A DNA stretch of 64,000 nucleotides. It comes from Beaufortia kweichowensis (lineage: Eukaryota > Chordata > Actinopteri > Cypriniformes > Gastromyzontidae). Below, piece by piece: positions 20,072 to 33,246 of this stretch. Location: contig CM032817.1 in the NCBI GenBank assembly GCA_019155185.1, positions 10,498,034 to 10,562,033 of the forward strand. Reading direction: 5' to 3'. A model generated the notes under the pieces. That model had not been told where the DNA came from. It saw only the letters and a list, made by a program, of their open reading frames with translations, and did not search any database. The stretch's first letter is position 1. Each line of letters opens with the position of its first letter. Position numbers and translations under genes: made by a program.

Positions 20072-20174
20072 GAGAGCGGCGGGGAGGAATATCAGCGTGA
20101 ACTTGGAATTCAGCAGCATCTGTTTCAGTGTGACAGTGTGTTTCCGTGCGGCGATCAGAACTACAGCCTCACAG

Positions 20175-20323
20175 ATGCAGCAGAGCGACGATATGGAGGT
20201 ACCTTTACTTAATGATACTAACAGTAACAGACAGAAGTCTCTGGGTCCAGACAGAGATGGGTTCAACCATCAGCAGAAGGATTCGGAGGTAATCCGATGC
20301 GCACTGACAGTTTGCAGGGGTAG

Positions 20324-20366
<43 letters not shown>

Positions 20367-23300
20367 GGTGGCTTGTTGCTGAGGGCTTTAAATGCCTCCA
20401 GTTGTTATTTTGGAAACATGCATGGTGCTAAAAATACATGCACCTTACGAATCCGATCTGATAGGGAACATGGACATGATGCATGTCATGTGTCACTACC
20501 CCTTTTTGAAGGGTAAACATGAGGAAAGCATTCGTTTCTGTCTTATGGATATGTGCTGTGCATTTATGCAGTTTGTCTGTCACATACGGTGTGTTGTGTG
20601 TATGTGTGTGCTTGTGTGAAACCCTCACATTTGTAGCCCTTCACTGTCGGTGCGCACACATTCCAATGCATTATTACACTGATTGTACCCAGATCCAGTT
20701 ATTCAGTGCTGAACAGATCATTTAAGGAGATTGATTCAATGCTTTATCTTATGACATTGTGCTTTAAAGAGCCAATTGATTTGAAAGGTAAATCTATCTG
20801 TTTGTCTATATATCTGTGTATGCAGAGAATAGAGGACCTGAGGGCTAGTGAAATATACTCATTGCTTTTCAGCTAGTCTTAACATATGAACTTATCATTT
20901 ATTCAGTCATTAAAAATAAAATCAAATGCATATTTGATTCTCTTGGCACAGTGCAGTCTAGCTTTAGTCCTGAAGGGCACTAACACATATTGTGCATGGA
21001 ATTTGTCCAGTCTAGTGCAGTTATATGGTAATGTATTCCTCGACCATGATTGCTGAACATATTGAATGCTTTTTTTAGAGGAAATAGAGCGTGTTTTTCT
21101 CCTGCAGCAGGCATTTTCTAGGCCAGTGGTGGAGAGATGCTTTAATCTACATGTAATGCCTCAAAGTTATGCGCATGGCTTGCTTCAGTAGTTACAGTTT
21201 TTCTTAGTCGTTTTTGGAAATGTTTTGGATCATTCCTGACATTTATTGAGGTTGGCTACGATTTTGGTGACAGTGGTTGAACATGTTCCCATATTAGTGA
21301 AAGTCAAGATTGACCAAAAAGAAAGTCATCAGTAAAGCACATTTACAGAAAAGTCTTATAGAAATGTATAGAAATTATTCTTGAGAGATTTTGATGGCTG
21401 GTTCAATCGTTTTCCATTAATGCAATGAACTGATGCTCCATGTTTTCACAGGGCATCACATTGTGGATGTTGTGTTTTGAGATGTTCTGTATGGATTATA
21501 CCAGCATGTGTTAAGTAAACAGATGCCTTTCAAATGTTTTTTGTTTGTGTTATGGGTATTTTGAGATTTGTTACAAAAACTAAACAAAATATTGTGTGTC
21601 TGGCTTATCAATGTTCTGATTCATGACTTAAAGGATAAAGAACATCATTCTGGTTTTATGGTTTTATGTGGGATATTTGTACTGACTTTATCAGAATCTG
21701 GCATTGGTTTTGGTCAGGACTGGCTGTTTTGCACTGTGTTCTGGGCGTAACCTTTAGGAAAGGTGTCGGTACTGCTGTCAAAAGGAAAGCCCCTCTCTCT
21801 CACAGCTCTCAGTTAGAGCTTCCCACCATGAGTATCATGCCATCTGTTCCTAAAGACCAAAATAAAAACCTTCGGACTTTGTCGAAATAAAGGCAAATAA
21901 GAGAAGGATGGTGGAGGGGATAAATATGAAGAAAGCATTACTTTTTGTCTTTCTTTTTCATATTTAGAATTATGCATTTGCACATAGATTTCTGTCACAT
22001 AATCAAGTCAAGGTTTCTGATGCTGTTTTGCGATGTTACTATACAGTAGATCCCAGTAAAGCTTCATCATATCTTCATTCTCAGTGTAGTAGCTCATCAT
22101 GAGGCTTGACTGTAGTAACACTGAGGGTAAGTGCAGTCTTGTATAACAGTCAGCAGTCATTAATGCAGGCCACATGCTTTTAGGTGGATACACACTGGAA
22201 TAGCCAGTATATCAATCAATTTCCTGTATGGTGATGTTTGGCTAAATCCAGATGCTCATGCATATTTTTTAATGCATACAGTTATAGACATTAGATCAAT
22301 ATTGGGACTACTTAATGAAAGTGCAAAGAGACCCCCAGTTGGGATGTTTAGTATGTGCATGTATCACTGTGAGTTAGTATGCAATTCTGCTTCTACATAA
22401 TTATAACCTTGTGTCTTCTGAGTACATTTACATTTATGCACGTGGCAGATGCTTTTATCAAAAGTGAACTACAGTGCATTTAAGCAATAAGCATTTTTGG
22501 GGGTAATAAATGCATGACTTTTGCTCTACTAATGCAATGACCGAACAACTGAGCAACATGTGTGTTATAGTGTGTTTGCATGCAAATTTGATCAGACAGG
22601 TGCACTTACTGATTTAAGATTCATTGTCTGCGTTTCTCAGTTAATACGCACAGAAAAAAACAGATTCTTATGTAATTTCCTTTTCTTTACTCACTGTCTT
22701 GGTATCACTGTTTATTAAATAGAACAGTTTGTTCTCTTCTCATTTGCATAATTTCAAGGAAAAGTACTTGCTGTGGTGGTTTTTAAAATACTGGAAATTT
22801 CTGAAGTGTGTTGGCAAACACTCCAGGATGTTTGTTGTGTGTGTTAGTTTCTGTTGTGCGGGTGAAGTGATGTATGCGTCTGTCCCTCAGGGGTCCATGG
22901 AGTCCCCAAACCTGGAGTTTGAATATGGAGACACAGACAGCTTCACTGCAGAGCTCTCAGGTGGGTCTCACATAGTGTTGGTGTATAGTAAAACTATATA
23001 TGATATTAGAAACGTGTATCTATCTTTCTTCCAGAGCTGTACAGCTACACTGAAGAGCCAGAGTTCAGTCTGAACAGAGACTACTTTGAAGAAGACTTCA
23101 AGAATCACGGTAGATATTGACAGCGTTTGTACATTGACTTTAGTGTACTCAGTATACAGTTTCTACGTGTTTAAGATCTTGTGCCCTTAACTTGCTGAAA
23201 TAGAGAGAAAAAAAGGTGAATAACTGAATGCTCATGGATGTAACATCTCCATTTGTGTGAGACACAAGGGAATGAAAACAGAAATGAACTGTCAACAAAG

Positions 23301-26300
23301 TGCTGCGTTTTCTTTCACTGCCGAAAAAATATGTGCAAATGAATGTTTGCTTAATTATGATGTGCATGTGTGTAACTTCAGGGTTTACTCGGCTTGTTGT
23401 GTGCACAATCGCACCTTGGCAGACCTCTTTCTAGAGAGAGGCACCTAAATAATTAACATGGACAGAATGAGTGTTATTAATAACTATGGCACATAAAAAG
23501 AAGAGACATACATCTGTCTGACACGCTGTCGTCTCCTCTTTCCTCTCAGTGAAGGGACGGAGGTGGATGGAGTTGAGTCTGGAGGAGCAGAAGGCTTATG
23601 TGATGAGATTATTGGATGCTTTGGAGGTCACTGATCGCGACAAGAGGCTCAAAGTGGCTCGAGCCATCCTCTATCTGGCTCAAGGTATGAAACACATGCA
23701 ACTAAATATGCAACCAGTCACATGTACAAAAAACTTTTACAAAAAATATAGAATTATATTGGGCGTAATGAGGTCCTAATGGGATTATGTAAGAATAATG
23801 TCAACTTGTATGTTAAAATACTGTGATAATCTAAATAATCCAAACAATAAGTTTTTTTAAAAACATCTTTGAGTGTTTTTGTTTATTTTTGACGTAATTT
23901 AATATAAATATTTAATGTTATGAATAAAATATTTTTTATTTTTATTTTCATTGATTGATCTAATCTGCATTTGTGTGTGTATTAAGGTGTGTTTGATGAG
24001 TGTGACACAGAGACAGATGTCCTCTACTGGTCTCGTCACAATGTTTTTCTCCTGTATGACATGGGCATCTTCACTGCTTTGCTGGAGCTCCTCAGCATGG
24101 AGATCGAGTGAGTTTTCTCATTCCCTGTTTAGAGATCTTTTAAGGGCATGGACAGAGAGTGAAATATTGAAAGAGACTGACAGACCGAGCGAGTGAATCT
24201 TCAAGAGGGTAGTGTTTAACTCTGGATCTATTTTTATTCCTGTTCTCCTGAGGGAGCAGGTTAGAAACGGCTCAGTCATCCTTGATATGTGTGTGTGTGT
24301 GTGTGTGTGTAAAACTGTGTTTAAGGGCTTCTGTATTTCTTCAGATCCCTTGGGCTCTGTACTAATGAGACGTGCAGTTTTTCTTTTTTGTTTCTTATCG
24401 CCTGCTGTGTACTGTAGCAGCTGCATAACCATCACAGGGAGTCTCTTTTGTATTTCTCTAATGACTCACATTACTTATTCTTTCATTTCAATACATTTTT
24501 TGCTATCACTAATCATGCTAAGAGTCAAGAATATCAGCAAAGTTTTAACCCTTACCTAACCATAACTTGTCCCACATCTTTTGGTGCTACACTCTTCTAA
24601 ATTAAGGTGCTTTACTCTGCCATAGAAGAACTGTTTTTGACAGTACGGTTCCAAAGGAACCTTTAACATCCAGAGAACACATTTGTGTATAATGAATCAG
24701 TCTCTTTTGCACCTGTTGTCATCTTTCCATAATAAAGTCTTCCTCCGTACTTCACTCGCTCTTGTGTGAAGAGAGCTGCAGTGTGGTCTGTCTGTGATCT
24801 CTGCATCAAAGACACCCTGGTCACCATGCCTCTCCTCTCAAGCCCGCTGCCTTTGGGGATTTCATGTCTTTGTACATCCTCTCATCAGCCCACACAACAG
24901 AACTACATTCAGAGAGACCACACCGCTGCCTCTTCAGCTGTTTATGCCATCATTTGTACAATTAGTCTTGAGCCGTCCGCTTGCTCTTGAGCCTTGGTTT
25001 ATATTCACCTTATTCATTTGGGCGCCAGCTTGTCTGGATTAATAAACTGGTGTTTGTGCAGGTTATTAAAATGATACTTTTCTATCGAACGGCCAATCAG
25101 TCGGTCAAAATTTGGACATTTTGAGATGAACAGCATTTGTTAATAATTGTGCGCTTGAGCACAACCCATCTCTCCAGATATCAGCCAAAGATCGAAAAAT
25201 GCTTATCGGTCAAAGACACATCGCTTGTTTGCTTCTTTTCACATCTTGTATTGTACCAGCAAGTTGTAATGAATCTGGCGCAGTTATTATGTAAGGTCGT
25301 CTGCTGTGTGCACATTTACATTCAGATTAAGTTGTTTTCCTTTCCTTTCAGTAATAACCAGGCTTGCAGCAGCGCTGTTAGAAAACCAGCCATATCCCTG
25401 GCAGACAGCACTGAACTCAGGTAAGACGCCCATTGGGACTGATTTAACCTTATTTTGCAATCCATTCTTCTTCCACAGACAGGCAGATGCTCTCACAACA
25501 TCACTTCTCCTCATCCAACCCACAATCCACTTCTCACATTTACATCAGAATTACTTCTAGCCGTCCTTTGGGAGATGTGCAGAGGAACCCTGGGCAGACA
25601 ATTACAGATTTCTGGCCACCAGCATCACCTGTCTTCATATCTTTAAGTGCTTTATAGCGGCGCTCCAAATCTAGTTGACATTTTACAGTAATTGCTAACG
25701 TAGACAGAATCACAGCAAGCAAATGAAACATAATTGAGACCTGAACGTTGTTTTCCTTTAAGAAGTAACGCTGTATGTGTCGAGGGTTAATGCTGTTATT
25801 TACAGTAATACATAAAGTTAGTGTCTCTTTCATTCGCTTACAGCCCAGAGAATAATTGTATGTTGTATGAATTGTTGTATGCTATTTTAAGCTTACAGAA
25901 CAGTATCCGCTCGAGAAATTTTTTCTTTCTAATTGAATTACACATTTGCATTATGTTTTTTAAGGGTTCTTCTGAGCATCATGTATCTGATGGTTGAGAC
26001 CATTCGTGTGGAGATGGATGGTGACAGTCCTGAGAGGAAGACAGCGAGAGAAGCCTTCAAAACAGAGTTGGGTGAGAAACACTAATTCTAGCCATTTTGT
26101 ATATGTTTAGGTGTGTTTGTGAGTATTTGCAGTGGTTGGACGTTGATCTTCTTGATGGTGCAGTGTTGAACCCCCCCTCTCAGGTTCACCACTTTATAAT
26201 GGAGAGCCCTTTGCCCTCCTCCTCTTCACCATGGTAACCAAGTTCTGCAGTATGAATGCACCCCATTTCCCCATGAAGAAAGTGCTGCTCTTACTGTGGA

Positions 26301-29300
26301 AGACCATACTGGTCAGTATCAACATACATCAGGATATCATATATCATATATATATATCTATTTGAGTTCTGTTTATTGATATGCATCTCAGTTCACACTG
26401 GGAGGTTTCGAGGACCTGCTGGAGATGAAGGTGAAAGCGAGAGAGCGATTAAATCTGCCGCCTCTCCCCGAGGACAGCATCAAGGTGGTGCGAAACATGC
26501 GTGCCGCCTCGCCTCCCGCCTCGGCCATGGAGCTCATCGAGCAGCAGCAGCAGCAGAAGAGAGGACGCAGAAGTCGCAGGGTACGAGAAACGCATGCACA
26601 TCAAGACTCAAATGCTTGAGTTTCATCACACTGTGGCCTTACAGAGACCCAATTGCAGTGGTGATGTCACGATGAGAGCAAGTTAGCAATGCACCGATTG
26701 GCCGGTTCTTTCTGTCTCTATAACCCTTTGTCCTCCCTCTCGCTCCTTTCATTATCGTGTAATCTTTTCCCTGTTGGTTTACTCCCATCTTTTCCTTGTG
26801 TCCTTACAGAGTGCCTTTGTTGATAGCTTGGAAGGAGACAGTCCCTATGCCAAGAAACAGGTCTTTACCCAAAACCCCTTTTGTGCATTCTTTGTTGTGG
26901 GCTGGCCTTGCACTTTTAGCAACCACTCTCTTCTCCTTCACAGCGTTTGTTTTTTCATTAAACTTTATTTGGGGAGGGAAGGGTTTCAGGAGACACAGCT
27001 GGCATACGGGACATGGTGAACATCAACAAGACTCTGTCTCTCTTCTTTCTGCTCTACTCTTCTGTCTTTCCATTTCCACATATTCTCAGTCGATGAGATC
27101 CACGTAGACGCACTCCGGCTCCCGCTAGCTAGCGGTATGGCTTGTTCTCATAGGCAACCGATCACAGCCGAGTCCTCATTGCTCATGGCCTCAGAACCGT
27201 CCACAGACACACTCATACATTGACTGCACTGGAACAAACAATGACACTTCACTAATGCACCTCATGCCTGATGCTTGCTCTGAATCTTGCCATTCATCCG
27301 TTTGAGCAAACACTAGAGATGTAAAGAACTTGTTTTTTGTGCCTTTGTTGAACTAAATACGCACAACGGGAATGTTGAAAGGAGATGTGGTGTTTTATCT
27401 GGAATACGTGAGTCCCTGTAATTGTGTCAAGGACTCATTGTGATGGTTCTCTTTTACAGGGTTGAGGACGGTAAGTTTAGAAAATGGATCTCTAGAAAAT
27501 GAATGGGGAACACACATGACACAATAAAAATTACACACATGACCCTGATATGAGTCTGTTCAACATACAGATACAAACATAATATTTAAATTAGGTTAGT
27601 TTAATGGTAAAAATAAACCACATTTATTTATAGATAAATAATGATTTGAGTCTAATATATTTATTGAGCAATATCAGTTTGCAGAATAATGTTTAACATT
27701 CTCTCTCTCTCTTTCTCAGCCGCTGGTGAAGCAAGACAGTCTGGACACCTACAACGAACGCGACCCTTTCAAGAACGATGACGCCCGGGATGAAGAGGAC
27801 GACCCGGAGGATGTGGACAGCGGTATCGAGGGAGAAGTCGACCCCCTCGACAGAGATGTTATTATCCAACCTCCACCTCCTCCACCACCACTGCGACCCC
27901 CAACAGAGAGACTGTCCTTCCCTAAAGGACTGCCCTGGGCTCCCAAAGTCCGGTAATATTTGATGTCAGAGATTTTGTTTTTTGAAACCAAAAAACCTGG
28001 AGATTTAGTTTATTTAGAAAAGCTTTCTTTTCACAGTGAACATGCTTCTAAATCTCTGTTCATAGTTAAACTCTTGTAGTCGTCTTCTCATCTCCCCCAC
28101 AGAGAGAAAGACATAGAACACTTCTTGGAGACCAGCAGAAACAAATTTATTGGCTTCACTTTGGGAAAGTGAGTCTCCGTCTCTATAATGTATCCATGAA
28201 TGATTTATATATTTATGAATAATGAGGATCATCTACAGTATATCATCATACTGTATAGCCCAATACAGTGAATTTTGTCTTTTGTTTATATGAATTACAG
28301 TGACACTGAGACTCTGGTTGGTTTGCCCCGGCCGATACACGAGAGTGTGAAGACTCTTAAACAGGTAAAGCTGGAAGCATTTGAAGTATTTTATTTTATA
28401 GGCTACAAACATTTCCTTTTACCTGCTTTAAATATTATATTGAAACTAAATGAATATGATTATATTGCTCAGATATGTGCAAATACAATGGTCTAGATTC
28501 TTGGTCACCATGGCGATTCTGATTCTCTCTCTTAAGCACAAGTATGTGTCCATAGCAGAGGTTCAGATCAAGAGAGAGGAGGAGCTACAGCAGTGTCCCA
28601 TGACTATGGTAAATGCTTTCACTTTGTCAAATTGCAATTATTATTGGTCTGTTGAGCTGTCAATCAAAATCACCCGCTTGTTTGATAAGGGGGAGGAGGA
28701 AGTGGAGGAAAGCCCTGCAGAGATACTATATTTGGGAATGCTGCCCAGCCTCTCACAGTATGTAGTAAGTGTCCCTTACACTTCATTTTTATCACTAACC
28801 AAAGGATTGCAGGTTTTGCTCCCAATGCATGAACCATAACCACTGTGCACTTAAGAGCAAAGACTCTTGTTGTAATGACGTTTACCTCTTTTCAGATTGC
28901 CCTTTTGAAGCTCCTACTAGCTGCAGCACCAACATCAAAAGCAAAAACAGACTCCATCAACATCTTAGCCGACGTTTTGCCTGAGGAGATGCCGTAAGTT
29001 TACATGCCATCATTGCTGCGTACTTGTGTGGATGTGATTTGATTTAAGCTGCACGGGCAAATGCTCACTGTCTTTTTACTGGGAACAGAATCACGGTCCT
29101 CCAGAGCATGAAGCTGGGCATTGATGTGAACAGGCACAAGGAGATTATCGTCAAAGCCATTTCAGCTCTCCTGCTTCTGCTGCTGAAACATTTCAAACTC
29201 AACCACATATACCAGGTCAGGTGCATGTTTCCCCTTTGTGGAGAGTTTATCATCTTTGATGTCAGCACAGTTCGGCCTAATCCTATCTGATGAGTGTGAC

Positions 29301-31001
29301 AATCGTAATGAGAATTTCATGTGAGTGCCATTAAATGGGGCATCGTGGCAATCTCGACTGGTGATGCAGGTATCATCCTCAGCAACAATATACATTTCCT
29401 ATTCCTTTTATCTTCTGTTCTTTCTTGTCTTTCATGAAAGCTAATCCTGTGATGAATCTCAAGGGTACTAAGGTTACTGAAAGATAATCACACGCATCTT
29501 CCTTCATTCTTTCCTTCTCTATCACTCGCTCATGCAGATTAAACAACAAGAACAACAGTCAGCGCTGCTGCTGTGCTGACAGATATATCTCGCTAAGCTG
29601 ACGTACAATGAATTATGGGTAGATGAGCGGCGTACCGGTGCTGTGCCAGTGATCTCTGATAGACAGAGCACATTAACGTCTAAAGCTGTGAACAAATCAC
29701 TTGAGTTGCCTTTCAGTTTCCGTCAAAAAACAATGAACGGCAGAATTTAAGACTGAATTTTGTCCTAAGTTTCAAATTGTTGTGGTATTGGTAATCATTT
29801 GTAAATGTTTTTATATTGATAAATGATGGTGCTAAACATGCACTGAATGTTTTTGGTCTCTCACAGTTTGAATACGTGGCACAACATTTGGTCTTTGCCA
29901 ACTGCATCCCTCTCATCCTTAAATTCTTCAATCAGAACATCATGTCCTACATCAGTGCCAAAAACAGGTAGAGGAAAGATGATTTCATGCAGTCCGTCAT
30001 GTGTATAAAGATATATGGTATTATAAACTTGCTGTGTTTTCTGCTGGCAGTATATGTGTCCTGGATTTCCCACATTGTGTTGTTCATGAAATGCCTGAAC
30101 TCACAGCTGAAAGCCTGGTAAATTCATCTTAAACATTTCATTTTTTCTGTGAGAATGTCGAAAATGAAAATAATCCTTTTAAATAGCTGTTAAGATGTTT
30201 AATGTGTGTGTAAACAGGAAGCTGGAGACAGTAATCAGTTCTGCTGGCGTAATCTTTTCTCCTGCATCAACCTACTGAGAATCCTAAACAAAATCACAAA
30301 GTGGAAACACTCCAGAACTATGGTAAGATATGTTGTTTCTCTATAACAAGAGATCTTTCACCGTCTGCGTTTTCTTCTTTCTCATTTTATTTTTTGCAGA
30401 TGCTTGTGGTCTTCAAGTCCGCTCCCATACTGAAACGAGCGCTCAAGGTCAAACAGGCAATGATGCAACTCTACGTCCTCAAGCTCCTCAAGATCCAGAC
30501 CAAGTATCTCGGGCGCCAGTGGAGAAAGAGCAACATGAAGACCATGTCGGCCATCTACCAAAAAGTCAGACATCGAATGAACGACGACTGGGCATATGGA
30601 AATGGTAAAAAAAGTCTTTGATATCATACACTAATAATCAAATTGTCATCAAATAGTTTTACAGATTTCTACAGATCGCCAAACAGTGGATGTTACCTAT
30701 CCTTAAAGACTACCTTAACATTATCGCTGTATTTCATCTTCCTCTGGCAGACATTGACGCTCGGCCGTGGGACTTCCAGGCAGAGGAATGTGCACTCCGA
30801 GAGAGCATTGAGAAATTCAACACGCGGCGTTACGATAAGAATCAGAACAGCGAGTTTACACCAGTGGACAATTGCCTCCAAAGCGTCTTAGGACAGCGTG
30901 TTGACTTGCCCGAAGACTTTCATTACAGCTACGAAATGTGGCTGGAAAGAGAGGTCTTCTCACAACCCATCCAGTGGGAAGGTCTGCTACAGGCCCAGTG
31001 A
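20175..31001 (+). CDS. strip2: Striatin-interacting protein 2 (STRIPAK subunit), complete
   Basis: Exons: 20175-20288, 22891-22960, 23035-23109, 23550-23684, 23987-24107, 25352-25420, 25965-26071, 26184-26311, 26392-26580, (26810-26860 optional), 27720-27952, 28103-28168, 28301-28364, 28537-28608, 28690-28764, 28896-28993, 29089-29215, 29867-29967, 30051-30117, 30218-30322, 30400-30604 and 30751-31001. Without the optional exon they give 823 residues, close to the 834-837 usual for the family. The N-terminal N1221-type region runs from LEFEYGDTDS onward. A low-complexity linker carries five Gln, RGRRSRR and a run of Pro. A DUF3402-type C-terminal half includes LPEEMPITVLQSMKLGIDV and NDDWAYGN. 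STRIP proteins scaffold PP2A with striatins and GCKIII/Hippo kinases (family knowledge). IEHFLE, NKFIGFTLG, DIDARPWDF and HYSYE favour STRIP2 over STRIP1. The start at 20,175 is chosen because the frame gives a short acidic leader; 20,193 is an alternative. Confidence 0.95.
20327..20364. repeat. (GT)19 microsatellite
   Basis: A perfect GT run that begins 38 bases after the exon 1 splice donor of strip2. Confidence 0.97.
22422..22556 (-). repeat. tRNA-derived SINE remnant (antisense)
   Basis: Read on the minus strand it starts with GTTGCTCAGTTG, a degraded tRNA A box. It ends with the tail CTTTTGATAAAAGCATCTGC and ACATTTACATT-like simple sequence. A better copy of the same family lies at 61,047-61,196. 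It is an old copy inside strip2 intron 1. Confidence 0.6.
24288..24310. repeat. (TG)n microsatellite
   Basis: A TG run of about 23 bases in the strip2 intron after exon 5. Confidence 0.95.
24582..24690. repeat. Teleost 'GGTTCC...GGAACCTTTAACATCC' repeat
   Basis: Contains GGTTCCAAAGGAACCTTTAA followed by CATCCAGAGAACAC, preceded by AAGAACTG and TGCTACACTCT. This wording is typical of a short interspersed fish DNA element with AAAGGTTCTT ends. The copy is partial and lies in strip2 intron 5. Confidence 0.5.
26810..26860 (+). CDS. strip2: Candidate 51-bp cassette exon of strip2
   Basis: The segment is preceded by a pyrimidine-rich TTTCCTTGTGTCCTTACAG acceptor and followed by CAG|GTCTTT. It is exactly 17 codons in phase 0 between two phase-0 exons and has no stop. 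It encodes SAFVDSLEGDSPYAKKQ, inserted between RGRRSRR and PLVKQDSLD. Known family members run directly from the RGRR-type motif to the KQDSLD motif, so skipping must be possible. The donor is not strong, which suits regulated inclusion. The insert adds acidic residues, a Tyr and Ser-Pro, within the disordered linker. Confidence 0.55.
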
Positions 31002-32044
31002 TTCTGATGTGCATCTTACGCTATTATGGAGGTGCTTTATGTGCAGAAAAGACACTTTTATTCTTTGGTAAATCGACACAAATACTCAAAGCATCGATGG
31101 CTTGCCGCTCCTGTTTTGTAAATTATTGCTTGTATATAAAGATATAAATGTGAATACAGCATATCGAATGGCAGCCCATTTGATCATTTTGTGTAAGGAG
31201 CATGGCCCATACAGTGCTTTTAGTTAAATCATATAAATATATATTCTGTGTATGAAATGAGAGATATCGTCAGTAACAGAAGCACACTTAATTTATCTGA
31301 ACTGCACAACTACAGTATTCTAATGTCTTTACTATTAGAATACAATACTTACTATACTTCAAAATATTAATATTTATATGGTCACTGTGTCAAACTGTGT
31401 GTTTTTAATATTGTGCTTGCACAAATGTATACAGTATATATACTTTGGTTTGTAAAGTTGGATCTTCGAATCTTCCACTTGTTATTGTGTTTCTAAAGCA
31501 GGGTCTCAAAAGGAGAATTTGACATGTTTTATTGTGATGTGTCTATTAATATTGATATTGTCTTAATAGGAGAATGTCATTGTGCTTGTGAAAGCAACGA
31601 TTCATTTCTTTTGTTGCCCATGTATGAGATCACACAAAAAATACACACATTCAAAGTGTCCTTGGTGACTTATATCGTCACCCACACGGAAAACATGGTA
31701 CTCATTGAATGGTGCTGATTTTTACCACGTTATTTCTCTACTTTTTAATCGTGTCTAGTTTTCAGCACTACTTTGGTCTTTAAAGCACTACTTTAAAAAT
31801 GTTTGTGATTTTCCTATCATAAGCACAGAAAATATCATTCATGGGTTTGGTTTAACAGGGTTTGTCTTGCAATATAATTTATTTTTTATTTTTTATATAA
31901 GTTTTGTATTAAATTATGGTGCTGTTAAATTGAACTACCTATTCATGCCAAATACAACACTTATACACTTTTTATGTACACTGATTTATTGCACCTGTAC
32001 AGACTGCATTGTAAGTGAATGTGACAACTCGATTAAGAGTCTTC

Positions 32045-32050
32045 AATAAA
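32045..32050 (+). promoter_or_regulatory. Candidate strip2 polyadenylation signal
   Basis: AATAAA about 1.04 kb after the strip2 stop, in CTTCAATAAATAATATA. Confidence 0.5.
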
Positions 32051-32162
32051 TAATATATACAGTTCAAGCGATGTCAGCACTGAGTGATCTTTAACCGCAA
32101 TGCAACATTTCTGTATGCACTTCTTTTCTCCGGCCACAAGATGGCGACTTGGTGCTTGTGAA

Positions 32163-32168
32163 AATAAA
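32163..32168 (+). promoter_or_regulatory. Second candidate strip2 polyadenylation signal
   Basis: AATAAA followed by a TTTGCAATTATTT stretch, close downstream of the first. Either could end the strip2 transcript. Confidence 0.45.
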
Positions 32169-32189
32169 ATCTTTGCAATTATTTAAAGC

Positions 32190-33240
32190 CCTGGCACCCA
32201 CAGAAAACGTTCTGCTAGTTCAGGGTACACCCCCAAAATGTGGGTTGAAGCTCCAGGTACAACAGCATTGAAAGCTGGGCTTAAACCACAGCTAGAGCTA
32301 AAAATATTAGAATGTATGTCATCACATTAGTTGGTGGATCAGGGCTTCAACTGAGCCTTTAGTCTTGGTTTTACTGCAAATTTCACAGCTTTTAAGTTTC
32401 TTTAACATTAAAACAACAAAGTACATGTGAGGACCACAGTTGGAGCAGGCAGTCCAGGGTCCAAATGAAGGAGGTGGATGGAAGAACATGAAGGTCGAAG
32501 GGTGGGTACTGGGTACCCAAACCGTGAAAGGTTTGGGATTCGAGAGCATGCAAACGGGCTTATGCCCATTGACACAGGATCTTACGTAGACTAATAAAGA
32601 ATTATGGAATTAAGTTTCACACAAACTTTTTTACATTTATAAAACAAGGTGTTTTAAGGGTCTTTATTTACATGTCTTAAATATACACTGCTGACTTTTT
32701 ATCCCACAATAAGTATAATAATATTTTAGCCTGCTATCCCTACATTTGTTCATCACATGAGAGGGAACGTGTCCTGACAACTGAAAATTATTCAACAGCA
32801 AATTCAGTGGTGGAGCATTCCCAGCATGCTTTGCATGAGACTAGAGTATTTTTGACATTTAATGTTACCATTTCGTAGACATGTGGTGCTTGTGCTTGGA
32901 TTGTAGGAGGCATCCAATGGGTTATTTTAATCAACCCTTATTAAATATTATGATGTCAGTATTTACTTCTGTTCCTGTTTTTTCCTTCCGTGTTGTGAAA
33001 AATAATAAATAAAGCTATGTTTAATATTCCAATATGTTTTGATGTTGTTAATTAGTAAACCTCACCTTAGACAGGTGAACCTCCATTAATTTACATTCAT
33101 CTAGTTGGATAAGCAATTGTGTGGAAAGGTTGTTGTTTTAAGTTCACTGAACAAACATTTTGATAGTATAGTAATCTTTTAAAAGTCTTGGTCTTAATCC
33201 ACTTCATTTAAATTTAAAGAACCCAAAAAAATCCATCCTA
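32190..33240. other. Intergenic DNA after strip2
   Basis: No gene, clear repeat or structured element was recognised. Open frames are short and unconserved in appearance. It ends where the first tRNA-like array begins. Confidence 0.5.
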
Positions 33241-33246
33241 CATATT

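Larger units (their letters stand above)
20289..22890 (+). other. strip2 intron 1
   Basis: A 2.6-kb intron with the GT microsatellite at its start and an antisense SINE at 22,422-22,556. No other coding or structured feature was recognised. Confidence 0.8.

Noticed and set aside
19953..20174. Start of strip2 at the first in-frame ATG (19,953)
   Set aside because: It would place the coding region across CCAAT and GC boxes, and the added peptide resembles nothing in the family.
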